Positions 15,367 through 23,638 of a stretch of 64,000 bases of DNA are shown here, in pieces. Both the position numbers and the translations under genes were made by a program. Under the pieces are notes generated by a model. The model ran no database searches. It saw only the letters and a program-made list of their open reading frames with translations, and was not told the DNA's origin. The DNA is from Streptomyces typhae (lineage in GTDB: Bacteria; Actinomycetota; Actinomycetes; Streptomycetales; Streptomycetaceae), in contig NZ_WPNZ01000030.1 of the NCBI RefSeq assembly GCF_009755605.1, positions 1 through 64,000 of the forward strand. The letters are read 5' to 3'. How positions within the stretch are numbered: the first letter of the stretch is position 1; every line of letters starts with the position of its first letter.

Positions 15367-16286
15367 CCCCCGTGGAACTGCTCACCCGCGGTGAACTGAC
15401 CGTGCGCGGACAGATCCGGGAGGCCTCGAACGCGGTGCTGTACTGCACTATCGCGTACGAGGAGCAGACCGCAGCCTGCGTCTACAAACCCGTGGCGGGG
15501 GAGCGCCCCCTGTGGGACTTCCCCGACGGGACGCTCGCCCGGCGGGAGGTCGCCGCCTACGAGGTCTCCGAGGCGCTCGGCTGGGGGCTGGTGCCGCCCA
15601 CCGTGCTGCGGGACGGGCCCTACGGCGAGGGCATGGTCCAGCTGTGGATCGAGGCCGGGGACGGCGCGGACGCCGCGGCTCCGGAAGCGGACGACGCCGC
15701 GGCTGGCGGGACCGACGGCGGCGCGGCTCCGGGGACGGACGACGCCCCGGCCCCGGGTGCCGGCGACGGCGTGGGCGGTGCGGACGGCGACGGCGGGGCC
15801 GGTGCGGAACTGCTCGCCCTCGTCGAGGGCGACGAGCCCGGCGACGGCTGGAAGGCCATCGGGTACGCCCAGGTGGAGGAGGGCCGGACGGCGCTGCTCG
15901 TGCACGCGGACGACGCGCGGCTGCGGCGGCTCGCCGTGCTCGACGCCGTGATCAACAACGCGGACCGCAAGGGCGGGCACCTCCTGCCCGGACGCGACGG
16001 GCGGCTCTTCGGCATCGACCACGGCGTCACGTTCAACGTGGCGGACAAGCTGCGCACGCTCCTGTGGGGCTGGGCGGGCGAGAAGCTGCCCGACGAGGCG
16101 GTCACGGCGCTCGGCGCGCTGCGGGAGGCGCTCGCCGCCGGGGCACCGCTCGCCGGGCGCCTCGGGGAGCTGCTGACCCCCGCCGAGGTGGACGCGGTGC
16201 GCGGACGCGTCGCCGCGCTGCTCGCCTCGGGACGGCATCCGGCGCCCTCGGGGGAGTGGCCGGCTATTCCGTGGCCGCCGGTGTAG
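15330..16286 (+). CDS. SCO1664 family protein with PI3/4-kinase-like motifs
   Basis: 318 residues from ATG 15330 (GGAAGGACACGT before it). It belongs to the family defined on SCO1664 (TIGR03843). Visible kinase-type features: Lys53 in CVYKPVAGERPLWDFP, Glu73 in ARREVAAYEV, a hinge-like GMVQLWIE, a catalytic-loop-like INNADRKGGHLL (Asp212, His217) and a metal-binding GRLFGIDHGVTF (Asp230) placed like DFG. Residues 107-168 are a low-complexity Ala/Asp/Gly insertion. The motifs fit a phosphatidylinositol-kinase-like fold. The gene partners a phosphatase and DUF3090 and precedes mshC. Confidence 0.88.
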   Translation: MPAPERIPAGSVTPVELLTRGELTVRGQIREASNAVLYCTIAYEEQTAACVYKPVAGERPLWDFPDGTLARREVAAYEVSEALGWGLVPPTVLRDGPYGEGMVQLWIEAGDGADAAAPEADDAAAGGTDGGAAPGTDDAPAPGAGDGVGGADGDGGAGAELLALVEGDEPGDGWKAIGYAQVEEGRTALLVHADDARLRRLAVLDAVINNADRKGGHLLPGRDGRLFGIDHGVTFNVADKLRTLLWGWAGEKLPDEAVTALGALREALAAGAPLAGRLGELLTPAEVDAVRGRVAALLASGRHPAPSGEWPAIPWPPV

Positions 16287-16310
16287 CCATTCCGTGGCCG
16301 CCGGTGTAGC
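16265..16310. repeat. 23-bp tandem duplication over the stop codon
   Basis: ATTCCGTGGCCGCCGGTGTA (ending IPWPPV and the stop) is repeated 23 bases later at 16289-16310. The second copy lies wholly outside the gene. Confidence 0.9.
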
Positions 16311-16424
16311 AGGGGCGCACGAGGCGCGCACAAGGCGCTGCCCCCTGCGTGGGCAGCGCAAACCTGTGGAAGATCTCGTTGCCCCGGGTCGTATGTGGAT
16401 GGCGCATCCGGTTACGCTCAAGGC

Positions 16425-17654
16425 ATGTATGCCTGGCCCGCTTCTGAGGTACCCGCCCTGCCCGGCAAGGGCCGCGACCTCCGGATCCACGACACCGCGA
16501 CCGGTGGCCTCGTCACCCTCGACCCCGGTCCCGTCGCCCGCATCTACGTCTGCGGCATCACGCCGTACGACGCGACCCACATGGGTCATGCGGCGACCTA
16601 CAACGCGTTCGACCTCGTGCAGCGCGTGTGGCTCGACACCAAGCGGCAGGTTCACTACGTGCAGAACGTGACGGACGTGGACGACCCCCTCCTGGAGCGT
16701 GCCAAGCGCGACGGCAAGGACTGGGCCGACCTCGCGGAGAGCGAGACCGCGCTGTTCCGCGAGGACATGACCGCCCTGCGGCTGCTCCCGCCGCAGCAGT
16801 ACGTCGGCGCCGTCGAGGCGATACCGGGCATCGTCCCGCTCGTCGAGCGGCTGCGTGACATGGGCGCCGCCTACGAGCTCGACGGCGACGTCTACTTCTC
16901 CGTCGAGTCCGACCCGCACTTCGGTGAGGTGTCCGGCCTGGACGCCGCCGCCATGCGGCTGCTCTCCGCCGAGCGCGGCGGCGACCCGGAGCGCGCGGGC
17001 AAGAAGAACCCGCTCGACCCGATGCTGTGGATGGCGGCCCGCGACGGCGAGCCGAGCTGGGACGGCGCCTCCCTCGGCCGCGGCAGGCCCGGCTGGCACA
17101 TCGAGTGCGTGGCGATCGCCCTCGACCACCTCGGCATGGGCTTCGACGTGCAGGGCGGCGGCTCCGACCTGGCGTTCCCGCACCATGAGATGGGTGCCTC
17201 GCACGCGCAGGCCCTGACCGGCGAACACCCCTTCGCCAAGGCGTATGTGCACGCCGGGATGGTCGGTCTCGACGGCGCCAAGATGTCCAAGTCCAAGGGC
17301 AATCTGGTCTTCGTCTCCCGGTTGCGCCGCGACGGCGTGGACCCGGCCGCGATCCGCCTCGCCCTGCTCTCGCACCACTACCGCTCCGACTGGGAGTGGA
17401 CCGACCAGGTGCTCCAGGACGCCGTGGAGCGCCTCGCCCGCTGGCGCGCCGCCGTGTCCCGGCCCGACGGGCCCGCGGCCGAGACCCTCGTCGAGGAGAT
17501 CCGCGAGGCCCTCGCCGAGGACCTGGACGCGCCCGCCGCGCTCGCCGCCGTCGACCGCTGGGCCGCCCGGCAGGCCGCCGACGGCGGCACGGACGAGGGC
17601 GCGCCGGGCGTCGTGTCCCGCGCCGTGGACGCGCTCCTCGGCGTCGCGCTCTGA
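16425..17654 (+). CDS. mshC: L-cysteine:1D-myo-inositol 2-amino-2-deoxy-alpha-D-glucopyranoside ligase (mycothiol biosynthesis)
   Basis: 409 residues from ATG 16425. It joins cysteine to GlcN-Ins with ATP, the penultimate step of mycothiol synthesis in the cytosol. It is related to cysteinyl-tRNA synthetase. Class I motifs are present: GITPYDATHMGHA (HIGH-like) and GAKMSKSKGNL (KMSKS). It is shorter than CysRS and lacks the anticodon-binding end. MshC replaces the CysRS start with MYAWPASEVPALPGKG, nearly identical to known Streptomyces MshC. It follows the phosphatase/DUF3090/kinase-like trio after a 138-base gap. Confidence 0.96.
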   Translation: MYAWPASEVPALPGKGRDLRIHDTATGGLVTLDPGPVARIYVCGITPYDATHMGHAATYNAFDLVQRVWLDTKRQVHYVQNVTDVDDPLLERAKRDGKDWADLAESETALFREDMTALRLLPPQQYVGAVEAIPGIVPLVERLRDMGAAYELDGDVYFSVESDPHFGEVSGLDAAAMRLLSAERGGDPERAGKKNPLDPMLWMAARDGEPSWDGASLGRGRPGWHIECVAIALDHLGMGFDVQGGGSDLAFPHHEMGASHAQALTGEHPFAKAYVHAGMVGLDGAKMSKSKGNLVFVSRLRRDGVDPAAIRLALLSHHYRSDWEWTDQVLQDAVERLARWRAAVSRPDGPAAETLVEEIREALAEDLDAPAALAAVDRWAARQAADGGTDEGAPGVVSRAVDALLGVAL

Positions 17655-17691
17655 CGTGCCGGCGCGTCGGCCGCGCCGCGACGCGCCGGTG

Positions 17692-17776
17692 AGCCGCCGA
17701 CCGGGACGCGACGTCTGTTAAGCCGCCGACCGGGACGTGATGTCCGGTGAGCCGATGACCGGGACGTGATGTGAAG
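17692..17776. repeat. three 29-bp tandem repeats after mshC
   Basis: Units starting AGCCGCCGACCGGGACG lie at 17692-17720 and 17721-17749, with a diverged third to 17776. They lie immediately before the shared terminator. Confidence 0.88.
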
Positions 17777-17777
17777 A

Positions 17778-17813
17778 GCGGCGCCGGGCGGGAAGGACTC
17801 CGCCCGGCGCCGC
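17778..17813. terminator. bidirectional terminator between mshC and the Gln-rich gene
   Basis: A 13-bp perfect stem GCGGCGCCGGGCG (17778-17790) pairs with 17801-17813 around a 10-base loop, between two convergent genes. Confidence 0.85.
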
Positions 17814-17846
17814 GGTTCCGCGGTCCGGCTCAGCGGTGCGCGGACG

Positions 17847-18500
17847 TCACCTGGTGATCACGATCGCGAGCAGCAGGCCGGGGCTGTTGGTGTCGTAGTA
17901 GCCGATCACCGGCTGCCCGTACGCGAACGCCTCCTGCACCTGGTCGCGGGTGCGGTCGTTCGGGTTGACGTACACGCGCCACTCGCCGTCGACGTGCAGG
18001 TACAGCAGGGAGGCTTGGCCGGGGAGCGGCTGGACGACGTCCCAGAAGCTCTCGGCGACAGCGCCGGCCAGCGCCTGTGTGGAGACCTCGGGGGCCTGCG
18101 CCTGCGGGACCTGCTGCTGCCCGAACTGCTGGAGCAGTTGCTGGAACGGCTGCTGCTGGCCGAGCTGCTGCAGCTGCTGGCGCAGTTGCGGCGGGATCTG
18201 CTGCACTTGCTGCTGGCCGAACTGGCCGGGCTGGTTGTACTGGCCGGGGTACTGCTGCTGCCCCTGCTGGCCGGGGTACTGCTGCTGGCCGAACTGGCCC
18301 TGCTGCCCGAACTGCCGCTGGCCCTGCTGCCCGAACTGGCCCTGCTGCGGCGGTGCGGTGCTCGGCCCCTGCTGACCGTACTGCTGGCCGTACTGCTGGT
18401 GCTGCTGCGGGCCGTACTGCTGCTGGCCGTAGCCCTGCTGGGGACCGTACTGCTGGCCCTGCTGCTGGCCCAGTTGACTCAATTGCGGAGTGGTGCTCAT
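17847..18500 (-). CDS. glutamine-rich protein with C-terminal GEWR domain
   Basis: 217 residues from ATG 18500 (GGAAGGTGG upstream). Residues 1 to about 135 are Gln/Gly/Tyr/Pro repeats (QQYGPQQ, GQFGQQ), prion-like in composition. Residues about 145-217 form a compact domain (AESFWDVVQPLPG, LHVDGEWRVYVNP, AFAYGQPVIGYYD, LLLAIVITR). The same domain ends the upstream subtilase. There is no signal peptide. The Q-rich part may drive self-association, and the shared domain may pair the two proteins. The function is unknown; I know of no named family. Confidence 0.78.
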   Translation of the reverse strand: MSTTPQLSQLGQQQGQQYGPQQGYGQQQYGPQQHQQYGQQYGQQGPSTAPPQQGQFGQQGQRQFGQQGQFGQQQYPGQQGQQQYPGQYNQPGQFGQQQVQQIPPQLRQQLQQLGQQQPFQQLLQQFGQQQVPQAQAPEVSTQALAGAVAESFWDVVQPLPGQASLLYLHVDGEWRVYVNPNDRTRDQVQEAFAYGQPVIGYYDTNSPGLLLAIVITR

Positions 18501-18559
18501 GCGGGTGCCACCTTCCGTCATTGGTCTGTCGCTCAGTGGTCTGTCACTGATGTCTTTCC

Positions 18560-18620
18560 GTGGTGCGTTGCGACGTGGTGCGTTGCGACTGTGGTGCGTT
18601 GCGACGTGGTGCGTTGCGAC
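18560..18620. repeat. four 15-bp repeats between the module genes
   Basis: GTGGTGCGTTGCGAC occurs at 18560-18574, 18575-18589, 18591-18605 and 18606-18620. It fills the short gap between the subtilase stop (18630) and the Gln-rich gene start, that is, the leader of the latter. Confidence 0.92.
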
Positions 18621-18629
18621 GCGCGTGGT

Positions 18630-20384
18630 TCAGCCTGTGACGACCAGGCCCACGACCTCGTCGTCCGAGAACCACACGCGTACGTCGGGTGAGCCTCCGC
18701 CGAAGGCGGCGTGCACCGCCTGGCGGATCTCGGGCGTGGGGTTGTTCAGGTTCCGCCACTCGCCGGCCACGTACAGACGCAGCCGCGGCGGCAGTTCGGG
18801 CGGGTAGGGGATCAGCTCGTCCCAGTAGCGTTCGGCGCGGCCCGAGCCCACCGCCGCGGGCAGCAGCTTGGTGACCGCCGCCTTGATGTCGGGGCGGTTG
18901 CCGATCCGCTGGGACGCGGGGCGGCCCGGCGCGTCCTGCTGCGGCGATCCGGTGGCCCGCAGCACCGCGCGCGCCCGGGACGACGTCATCGGCTGCTGGC
19001 CCGCGGCCTTGAGCATGCCCTGGAGCGCGGCGACCGCGCCGACGACGACCGGGGAGGCCGAGGAGGTGCCGGAGAACGTGTCCGTGTACCAGGCGATCTC
19101 GTCCACGCCGCCCTGAAGGTCGCCGGGCTGGTTCCAGAAGCCGCCGGTGGTCGTGGTCTCGCGGCCCCAGCCCTGGGCGTCCACGCGCGCGCCGTAGTTG
19201 GAGAAGGCGAGCCGCGAGCGGTCCGGGCCGTGGTCCCGGCCGTGGGTGCCGGGCGGCGGTGCGCCCGCGCCCACGAGGACCGCGTCGGACGACGGGTTGG
19301 AGGGGTTGAAGGGGTTCCGCCACCAGGACGGGAAATCGTCCGGACGGCGTTCGTAGACCGCGTCGTCCAGGGACTCGGCGCCGTTGCCCGCGGCGCCGAC
19401 GACGATGACGCCCTTCGCCGTCGCGTAGCGCACCGCGGCGAAGTCGTCCGGCCACCATTCGAGGGCGATGTACCCCTTCTGGTCGTCGCGCCCCTCGAAC
19501 TCGAACTTCGGCCCCGGCCGGTGCAGTTCGATGAGGATGACGTCGCCCGGCGCGAGCCGGTCCGCCGCGGCGTGGATGGTCGCCGCCGTGCCGGACGGCA
19601 TGAAGGACGCTGCCGCCGTCACGGCGTCCGGCGCGATGCCGGTGACGCCGAAGGTGTTGCGGTCGCCGCCGATGACGCCGATCACCGCGGTGCCGTGGTT
19701 GCGCCAGGCGATGTCCGGTATGGGCGTGCCGATCACGACGCCGGCGAGCTTCGCCGTCAGGTCCTCGTGGCTGAGCTGCCAGGCGCCCTCGACGTCGATG
19801 ACGGTCACGCCGTCGCCGCCACCGCCGAGCCGCTGCCAGGCCCAGTACGCGTCCACGCCCTCGGGCGCCGGGCGCAGATAGCCCTGTCGGCCGCTGAAGT
19901 CCGGCGTGACAGGCATGCCCTCCTTGCGGCGCCGGTTCTCGTCCGGCTCGCCGGTGCCGCTCTGCTGCCCGGCAGGGCCGAGCACGGCGGGCACGGCGCC
20001 CGGCTTCACGTACGCGGTGTCGACGCCCGGCAGCGCGGCCATCCGGGCACGCAGCTCGTCGGCGCGGTCCTCGCCGCCCCGCACCCGGTAGAAGAGCGCC
20101 AGATCGGGTACGTCGCCCGCCTGCTCGGGCAGCGCGGCCCGCAGCCGGTCCTCGCTGCCGAACAGCGGTTCCAGGGTGAGCTGTTCATCGGTGAGGAACA
20201 TGTTCAGGGCGGTCACGTCGGAGCCCGTGGCCGAGCGGACGCCCTGCTCCTGCGCGCGCAGCCGGGCCTCGGGCCGGGCCACGAGAATGAGTTCCTGCTC
20301 GGTGGCCCGGTAGGTGAACCCCGCGCCGTCGGGTCCCGGGCCACTGCCCCCGGGGTCGCTGCCCCGCTGCACCTGATCGGTCAT
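18630..20384 (-). CDS. S8 family serine peptidase without signal peptide, with C-terminal GEWR domain
   Basis: 584 residues from ATG 20384 (GGGAGCGG upstream). The subtilisin triad is present: Asp197 in VTVIDVEGAW, His230 in WRNHGTAVIG, Ser441 in FSGTSSASPVV, with oxyanion Asn334 in AAGNGAE. The Asp motif (IDVEG) and a long insert (285-385) are atypical. The N-terminal 160 residues lack a signal peptide and may be a regulatory domain. Residues about 515-584 (AERYWDELIPYPP, YVAGEWRNLNNP, GLVVTG) match the C-terminal domain of the adjacent Gln-rich protein. It may act inside the cell or be exported by another route. Confidence 0.85.
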   Translation of the reverse strand: MTDQVQRGSDPGGSGPGPDGAGFTYRATEQELILVARPEARLRAQEQGVRSATGSDVTALNMFLTDEQLTLEPLFGSEDRLRAALPEQAGDVPDLALFYRVRGGEDRADELRARMAALPGVDTAYVKPGAVPAVLGPAGQQSGTGEPDENRRRKEGMPVTPDFSGRQGYLRPAPEGVDAYWAWQRLGGGGDGVTVIDVEGAWQLSHEDLTAKLAGVVIGTPIPDIAWRNHGTAVIGVIGGDRNTFGVTGIAPDAVTAAASFMPSGTAATIHAAADRLAPGDVILIELHRPGPKFEFEGRDDQKGYIALEWWPDDFAAVRYATAKGVIVVGAAGNGAESLDDAVYERRPDDFPSWWRNPFNPSNPSSDAVLVGAGAPPPGTHGRDHGPDRSRLAFSNYGARVDAQGWGRETTTTGGFWNQPGDLQGGVDEIAWYTDTFSGTSSASPVVVGAVAALQGMLKAAGQQPMTSSRARAVLRATGSPQQDAPGRPASQRIGNRPDIKAAVTKLLPAAVGSGRAERYWDELIPYPPELPPRLRLYVAGEWRNLNNPTPEIRQAVHAAFGGGSPDVRVWFSDDEVVGLVVTG

Positions 20385-20605
20385 CGCTTCACCGCTCCCT
20401 TCAGTCCCGCGTCCCGCCTGCCTTCCGGTCGCTGCACACCCTGCTACCGCCACGCCCACTCGTCCAGACCCTTTTCGCCCAACGGAGTTTGAGACGAAGT
20501 TGAGTTGGGAACCGTGTGCAATTCATCAAGAAGCTCGTGTCACGCCCTATACCGGCCAAAGGCGTACGAGGCGGTTGTGATGAGCTGAGCCTCCGGCAAC
20601 GAGAA

Positions 20606-20633
20606 GGGGCGACACCCTCGCGGGTGTCGCCCC
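20606..20633. terminator. bidirectional hairpin upstream of the subtilase and after the PAC2 gene
   Basis: GGGGCGACACCC (20606-20617), loop TCGC, GGGTGTCGCCCC (20622-20633). It is 44 bases past the PAC2 stop on the minus strand. Confidence 0.85.
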
Positions 20634-20677
20634 TGTGTGCCCCGGCCGACTTGCCGTAATCCGGACCTGGTGCCGGG

Positions 20678-22000
20678 TCAGTCCTCGGAGGAATCTTCTG
20701 ACGAGGAATCGTCGGTCGTGGCGTCGCTCCGGCTGCCGCTGCCGCTGTCGCGATCGCCTTCGCTGGCGCCGTCGCTTTCGCCGTCATTGCCGCTGCTGCT
20801 GTTGCTGCCGGTACCGGTGCTGCTGTCGGGCTTGCTGCTCTCAGGCTCGTTGCCGTCGGGCTTGCCGGCGTCGGGCTTGCTGCCGTCGGGCTTGCCGGCG
20901 TCGGGCTCGTTGCCGTCCGGCTTGCTTCCGGCGTCGTTCCGGGCGTTCTTGCCGGAGGACTTGTCCGGGGGGTCCGGCGTGTTCGAGGTGTCCGGCCCCG
21001 TCCCGGGGCGCGGCTGCGGCTGGGGCTTCGGCGGGCGGGTGCGGTCGCTCGGCGCGTCGCGCAGATAGGCCGCGCCCTCGCCGCCGTCCGTGGCGTGCGC
21101 ACCCGGCTGGCCGGGGCCACCCGCGGATCCCGGGCCCGACCCCGCGACCTGTCCGGGCCCGCCGTCACGCCGCCGGAGATACCGCTCGAACTCGCGCGCG
21201 ATGGCTTCGCCGGACGCCTCCGGGAGCTCCGCGGTGTCCCGCGCCTCCTCCAGGGACTGGACGTACTCGGCGACCTCGCTGTCCTCGGCCGCGAGCTGGT
21301 CGACGCCCAGCTGCCAGGCGCGCGCGTCCTCCGTCAGCTCGCCGAGGGGGATCCTGAGGTCGATCAGGTCCTCCAGGCGGTTGAGGAGCGCGAGCGTCGC
21401 CTTCGGGTTCGGCGGCTGCGACACGTAGTGCGGCACGGCCGCCCACAGGCTGACCGCCGGGACGCCCGCGTGCGTGCACGCCTCCTGGAGGATGCCGACG
21501 ATGCCCGTGGGGCCCTCGTACTTGGTCTCCTCCAGATCCATGGTGCGCGCCAGATCCGGGTCCGATGTGACACCGCTGACCGGGACCGGACGGGTGTGCG
21601 GTGTGTCACCGAGCAGCGCACCCATGATCACGACCAGCTCCACGCCCAGCTCATGGGCGAACCCGAGCAGCTCGTTGCAGAACGAACGCCAGCGCATGGA
21701 GGGCTCGATGCCCCGCACCAGAACGAGGTCACGCGGCTTCTCGCCGCCGACGCGGACCACCGAGAGCCGGGTCGTCGGCCAGGTGATCTTCCGCACGCCG
21801 CCGTCCAGCCACACTGTGGGGCGGTTGACCTGGAAGTCGTAGTAGTCCTCGGCGTCCAGCGCCGCGAACACCTCGCCCTTCCACTCCTTGTCGAGATGCG
21901 CGACCGCGGTGGAGGCGGCGTCGCCGGCGTCGTTCCAGCCCTCGAACGCGGCCACCATGACCGGGTCGATCAGCTCGGGTACCCCCTCGAGCTCGATCAC
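20678..22000 (-). CDS. PAC2 family protein with long disordered tail
   Basis: 440 residues. Residues 1-285 form a PAC2 (proteasome assembly chaperone 2-like) domain: MIELEGVPELIDPVMVAAFE, EGWNDAGDAASTAV, GALLGDTPHTRPVPVSG, ARTMDLEETKYEGPTGIVG. The remainder is low complexity: KPDGNEPDAG-type repeats and a Ser/Asp end. The homologue is SCO1662 by memory and context. PAC2 proteins are common in proteasome-bearing actinobacteria, but a chaperone role there is unproven. It probably ends the minus-strand group starting at 26611, or has its own promoter in the 112-base gap before it. Confidence 0.88.
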   Translation of the reverse strand: MIELEGVPELIDPVMVAAFEGWNDAGDAASTAVAHLDKEWKGEVFAALDAEDYYDFQVNRPTVWLDGGVRKITWPTTRLSVVRVGGEKPRDLVLVRGIEPSMRWRSFCNELLGFAHELGVELVVIMGALLGDTPHTRPVPVSGVTSDPDLARTMDLEETKYEGPTGIVGILQEACTHAGVPAVSLWAAVPHYVSQPPNPKATLALLNRLEDLIDLRIPLGELTEDARAWQLGVDQLAAEDSEVAEYVQSLEEARDTAELPEASGEAIAREFERYLRRRDGGPGQVAGSGPGSAGGPGQPGAHATDGGEGAAYLRDAPSDRTRPPKPQPQPRPGTGPDTSNTPDPPDKSSGKNARNDAGSKPDGNEPDAGKPDGSKPDAGKPDGNEPESSKPDSSTGTGSNSSSGNDGESDGASEGDRDSGSGSRSDATTDDSSSEDSSED

Positions 22001-22112
22001 CCAGGCCTCCTTCCGACGTTCTCCTCTAAGTACGCCCCAACCTTACGGCGTCCCGCGGGGCCCTCCGCAGCCCCCTGGCGCCGCCGAGTGCCGGGATCAC
22101 TGCCCAGGTCAA

Positions 22113-22802
22113 CTACCGGTCACGCATGACGCACGAGGTGGAACGGAACCGCTGCTCCACACCCGCGACGTGCGCCGTCGCCCAGGACCGGGCCGCCTCG
22201 GCGTCCCGGAGGCGCAGCGCCGCCAGGATCTCCCGGTGCTCGTGCAGGGTGCGGCCGGCCGCGTCCCCCCGGGCGGCGCCGCGGCGGACGGGGGCCCGCG
22301 TGGCCGGTCCGGAGAGGCCGTCGAGCAGGGAGCACAGCACCGAGTTGCCGGACGCCCGGCCGATGCCATGATGGAACTCCAGGTCACAGGCCACCAGTTC
22401 GGCCGTGCTCGGTGCCGCCCCGAGCGCGTCGAGGCGGGCGCCCAGGGCGTCCAGCTCGGCCTCCGTGATGCGGGTGGCGGCCAGGGCGGTGGCGGCGGGC
22501 TCCAGGATCCGGCGGACCGCGAGGAACTCGTGGACGGCGTCGTCGCGGTGGAAGTCGGCGACGAAGCCCAGCATCTGAAGGAGCAGCGGCGGGTCCAGGC
22601 TGGTGACGTACGTCCCGTCGCCCTGGCGCACGTCCAGGACGCGGACCAGGGACAGCGCCCGCACGGCCTCGCGCAGCGAGTTGCGGGAGAGGCCGAGACC
22701 CGCGGCGAGTTCGCTCTCCTTGGGCAGCCGGTCGCCGGGACGCAGCGCACCCGAGAGGATCATGTCCTTGATCTTTTCGATGGCCTCGTCCGTGACAGCC
22801 AT
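22113..22802 (-). CDS. GntR/FadR-family transcriptional regulator (FCD domain)
   Basis: 229 residues. An N-terminal winged helix has the FadR-type signature (GDRLPKESELAAGLGLSRNSL, REAVRALSLVRVLDVRQGDG). The C-terminal FCD all-helical ligand-binding domain keeps metal-ligand-like CDLEFHHGIGRASGN and LHEHREILAALR. Such regulators bind a carboxylate or intermediate and repress nearby catabolic genes. It lies downstream of the four enzyme genes on the same strand, so it may report on the purine/nucleoside-like substrate of that group. Confidence 0.9.
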   Translation of the reverse strand: MAVTDEAIEKIKDMILSGALRPGDRLPKESELAAGLGLSRNSLREAVRALSLVRVLDVRQGDGTYVTSLDPPLLLQMLGFVADFHRDDAVHEFLAVRRILEPAATALAATRITEAELDALGARLDALGAAPSTAELVACDLEFHHGIGRASGNSVLCSLLDGLSGPATRAPVRRGAARGDAAGRTLHEHREILAALRLRDAEAARSWATAHVAGVEQRFRSTSCVMRDR

Positions 22803-22836
22803 GACGACCTCGCCTCGTGCGGTGGACGTGAGACAT

Positions 22837-22848
22837 CCGATGTATCGG
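22837..22848. promoter_or_regulatory. possible operator of the FadR-type regulator
   Basis: CCGAT-GT-ATCGG lies 35 bases upstream of the regulator start. It is a short perfect inverted repeat, weaker evidence than the other operators here. Autoregulation is inferred only from position. Confidence 0.35.
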
Positions 22849-22887
22849 CGCTCATTATGTCCCCGCCGAGGTCGCCGGGCAGGGGCT

Positions 22888-23628
22888 TCAGCCGAAGCGC
22901 TCGATCCTGATCCGGTCCACCGGCTGCCCGCCGTCCACCAGGAGCCGCGAGGCGTGCTCGGCGAATCCGTTCGAGCCGCAGACGTACGCCTCCCAGCCGC
23001 CGCCGGGCTGCCCGGCGCCGAGGTGGGGCGCCAAGTGCCCCGCGTGCAGGCGGCCTTCGGTGCGGGTGAGGACGGCCGTGGTCTCGTCGCCGTACTCGTC
23101 CGCGTAGATCAGGTCCGCGCGGGTGCGCGCCGAGACGATCAGGCGCAGCGGCACGGTCAGTCCCGCGCGGCGGTGGTGCCGGATCATCGACATCAGCGGT
23201 ACGACGCCGGAGCCCGCGCCGAGCAGCAGCGCGGGCCGGTCCCCGGGCCAGGCGAAGAAGCCGGACAGCGGGCCGCGCACCTCCACGGTGTCGCCGACGT
23301 CCGCGACGGTGTGCAGATGCCCGGACACCTCGCCGCCCGGCGCGTGGTCGAGGGTCAGCTCGATCTCGCCGCTCCCGTCGGGTGCGGACGCCAGCGAGTA
23401 GTGGCGCTGGGCGACGTACCCGTCCGGGGCGGTGAGCCGCAGCATCAGATGCTGGCCCGGCAGGTGTCCCTGCCAGTCCGGCACCTTGAGCCGGAACGTC
23501 GAGGCGGCGGGCGTCTCACGGCGGATCCCCGTGATCAGGGCGGACTGCCACCGGGAAGCCGAGCGGTTGTTCACGGCGATGCGGCCGGGGACGGCGAAGG
23601 CGGTCGGCGGTACGAAGGGAGTGTGCAT
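22888..23628 (-). CDS. FAD-binding ferredoxin/flavodoxin reductase-like protein
   Basis: 246 residues from ATG 23628, chosen for GAGGTG eight bases upstream; a GTG at 23646 overlaps the preceding stop. FNR-type domains: FAD-binding RHYSLASAPDG, NAD-binding LLGAGSGVVPLMSMIRHH and a C-terminal YVCGSNGFAEHASRLL. No iron-sulfur domain is present. It passes electrons between NAD(P)H and a partner. The neighbouring sulfite-oxidase-like protein is the obvious partner, as in other actinobacterial pairs of these families. Confidence 0.9.
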   Translation of the reverse strand: MHTPFVPPTAFAVPGRIAVNNRSASRWQSALITGIRRETPAASTFRLKVPDWQGHLPGQHLMLRLTAPDGYVAQRHYSLASAPDGSGEIELTLDHAPGGEVSGHLHTVADVGDTVEVRGPLSGFFAWPGDRPALLLGAGSGVVPLMSMIRHHRRAGLTVPLRLIVSARTRADLIYADEYGDETTAVLTRTEGRLHAGHLAPHLGAGQPGGGWEAYVCGSNGFAEHASRLLVDGGQPVDRIRIERFG

Positions 23629-23638
23629 GTCCGTCACC

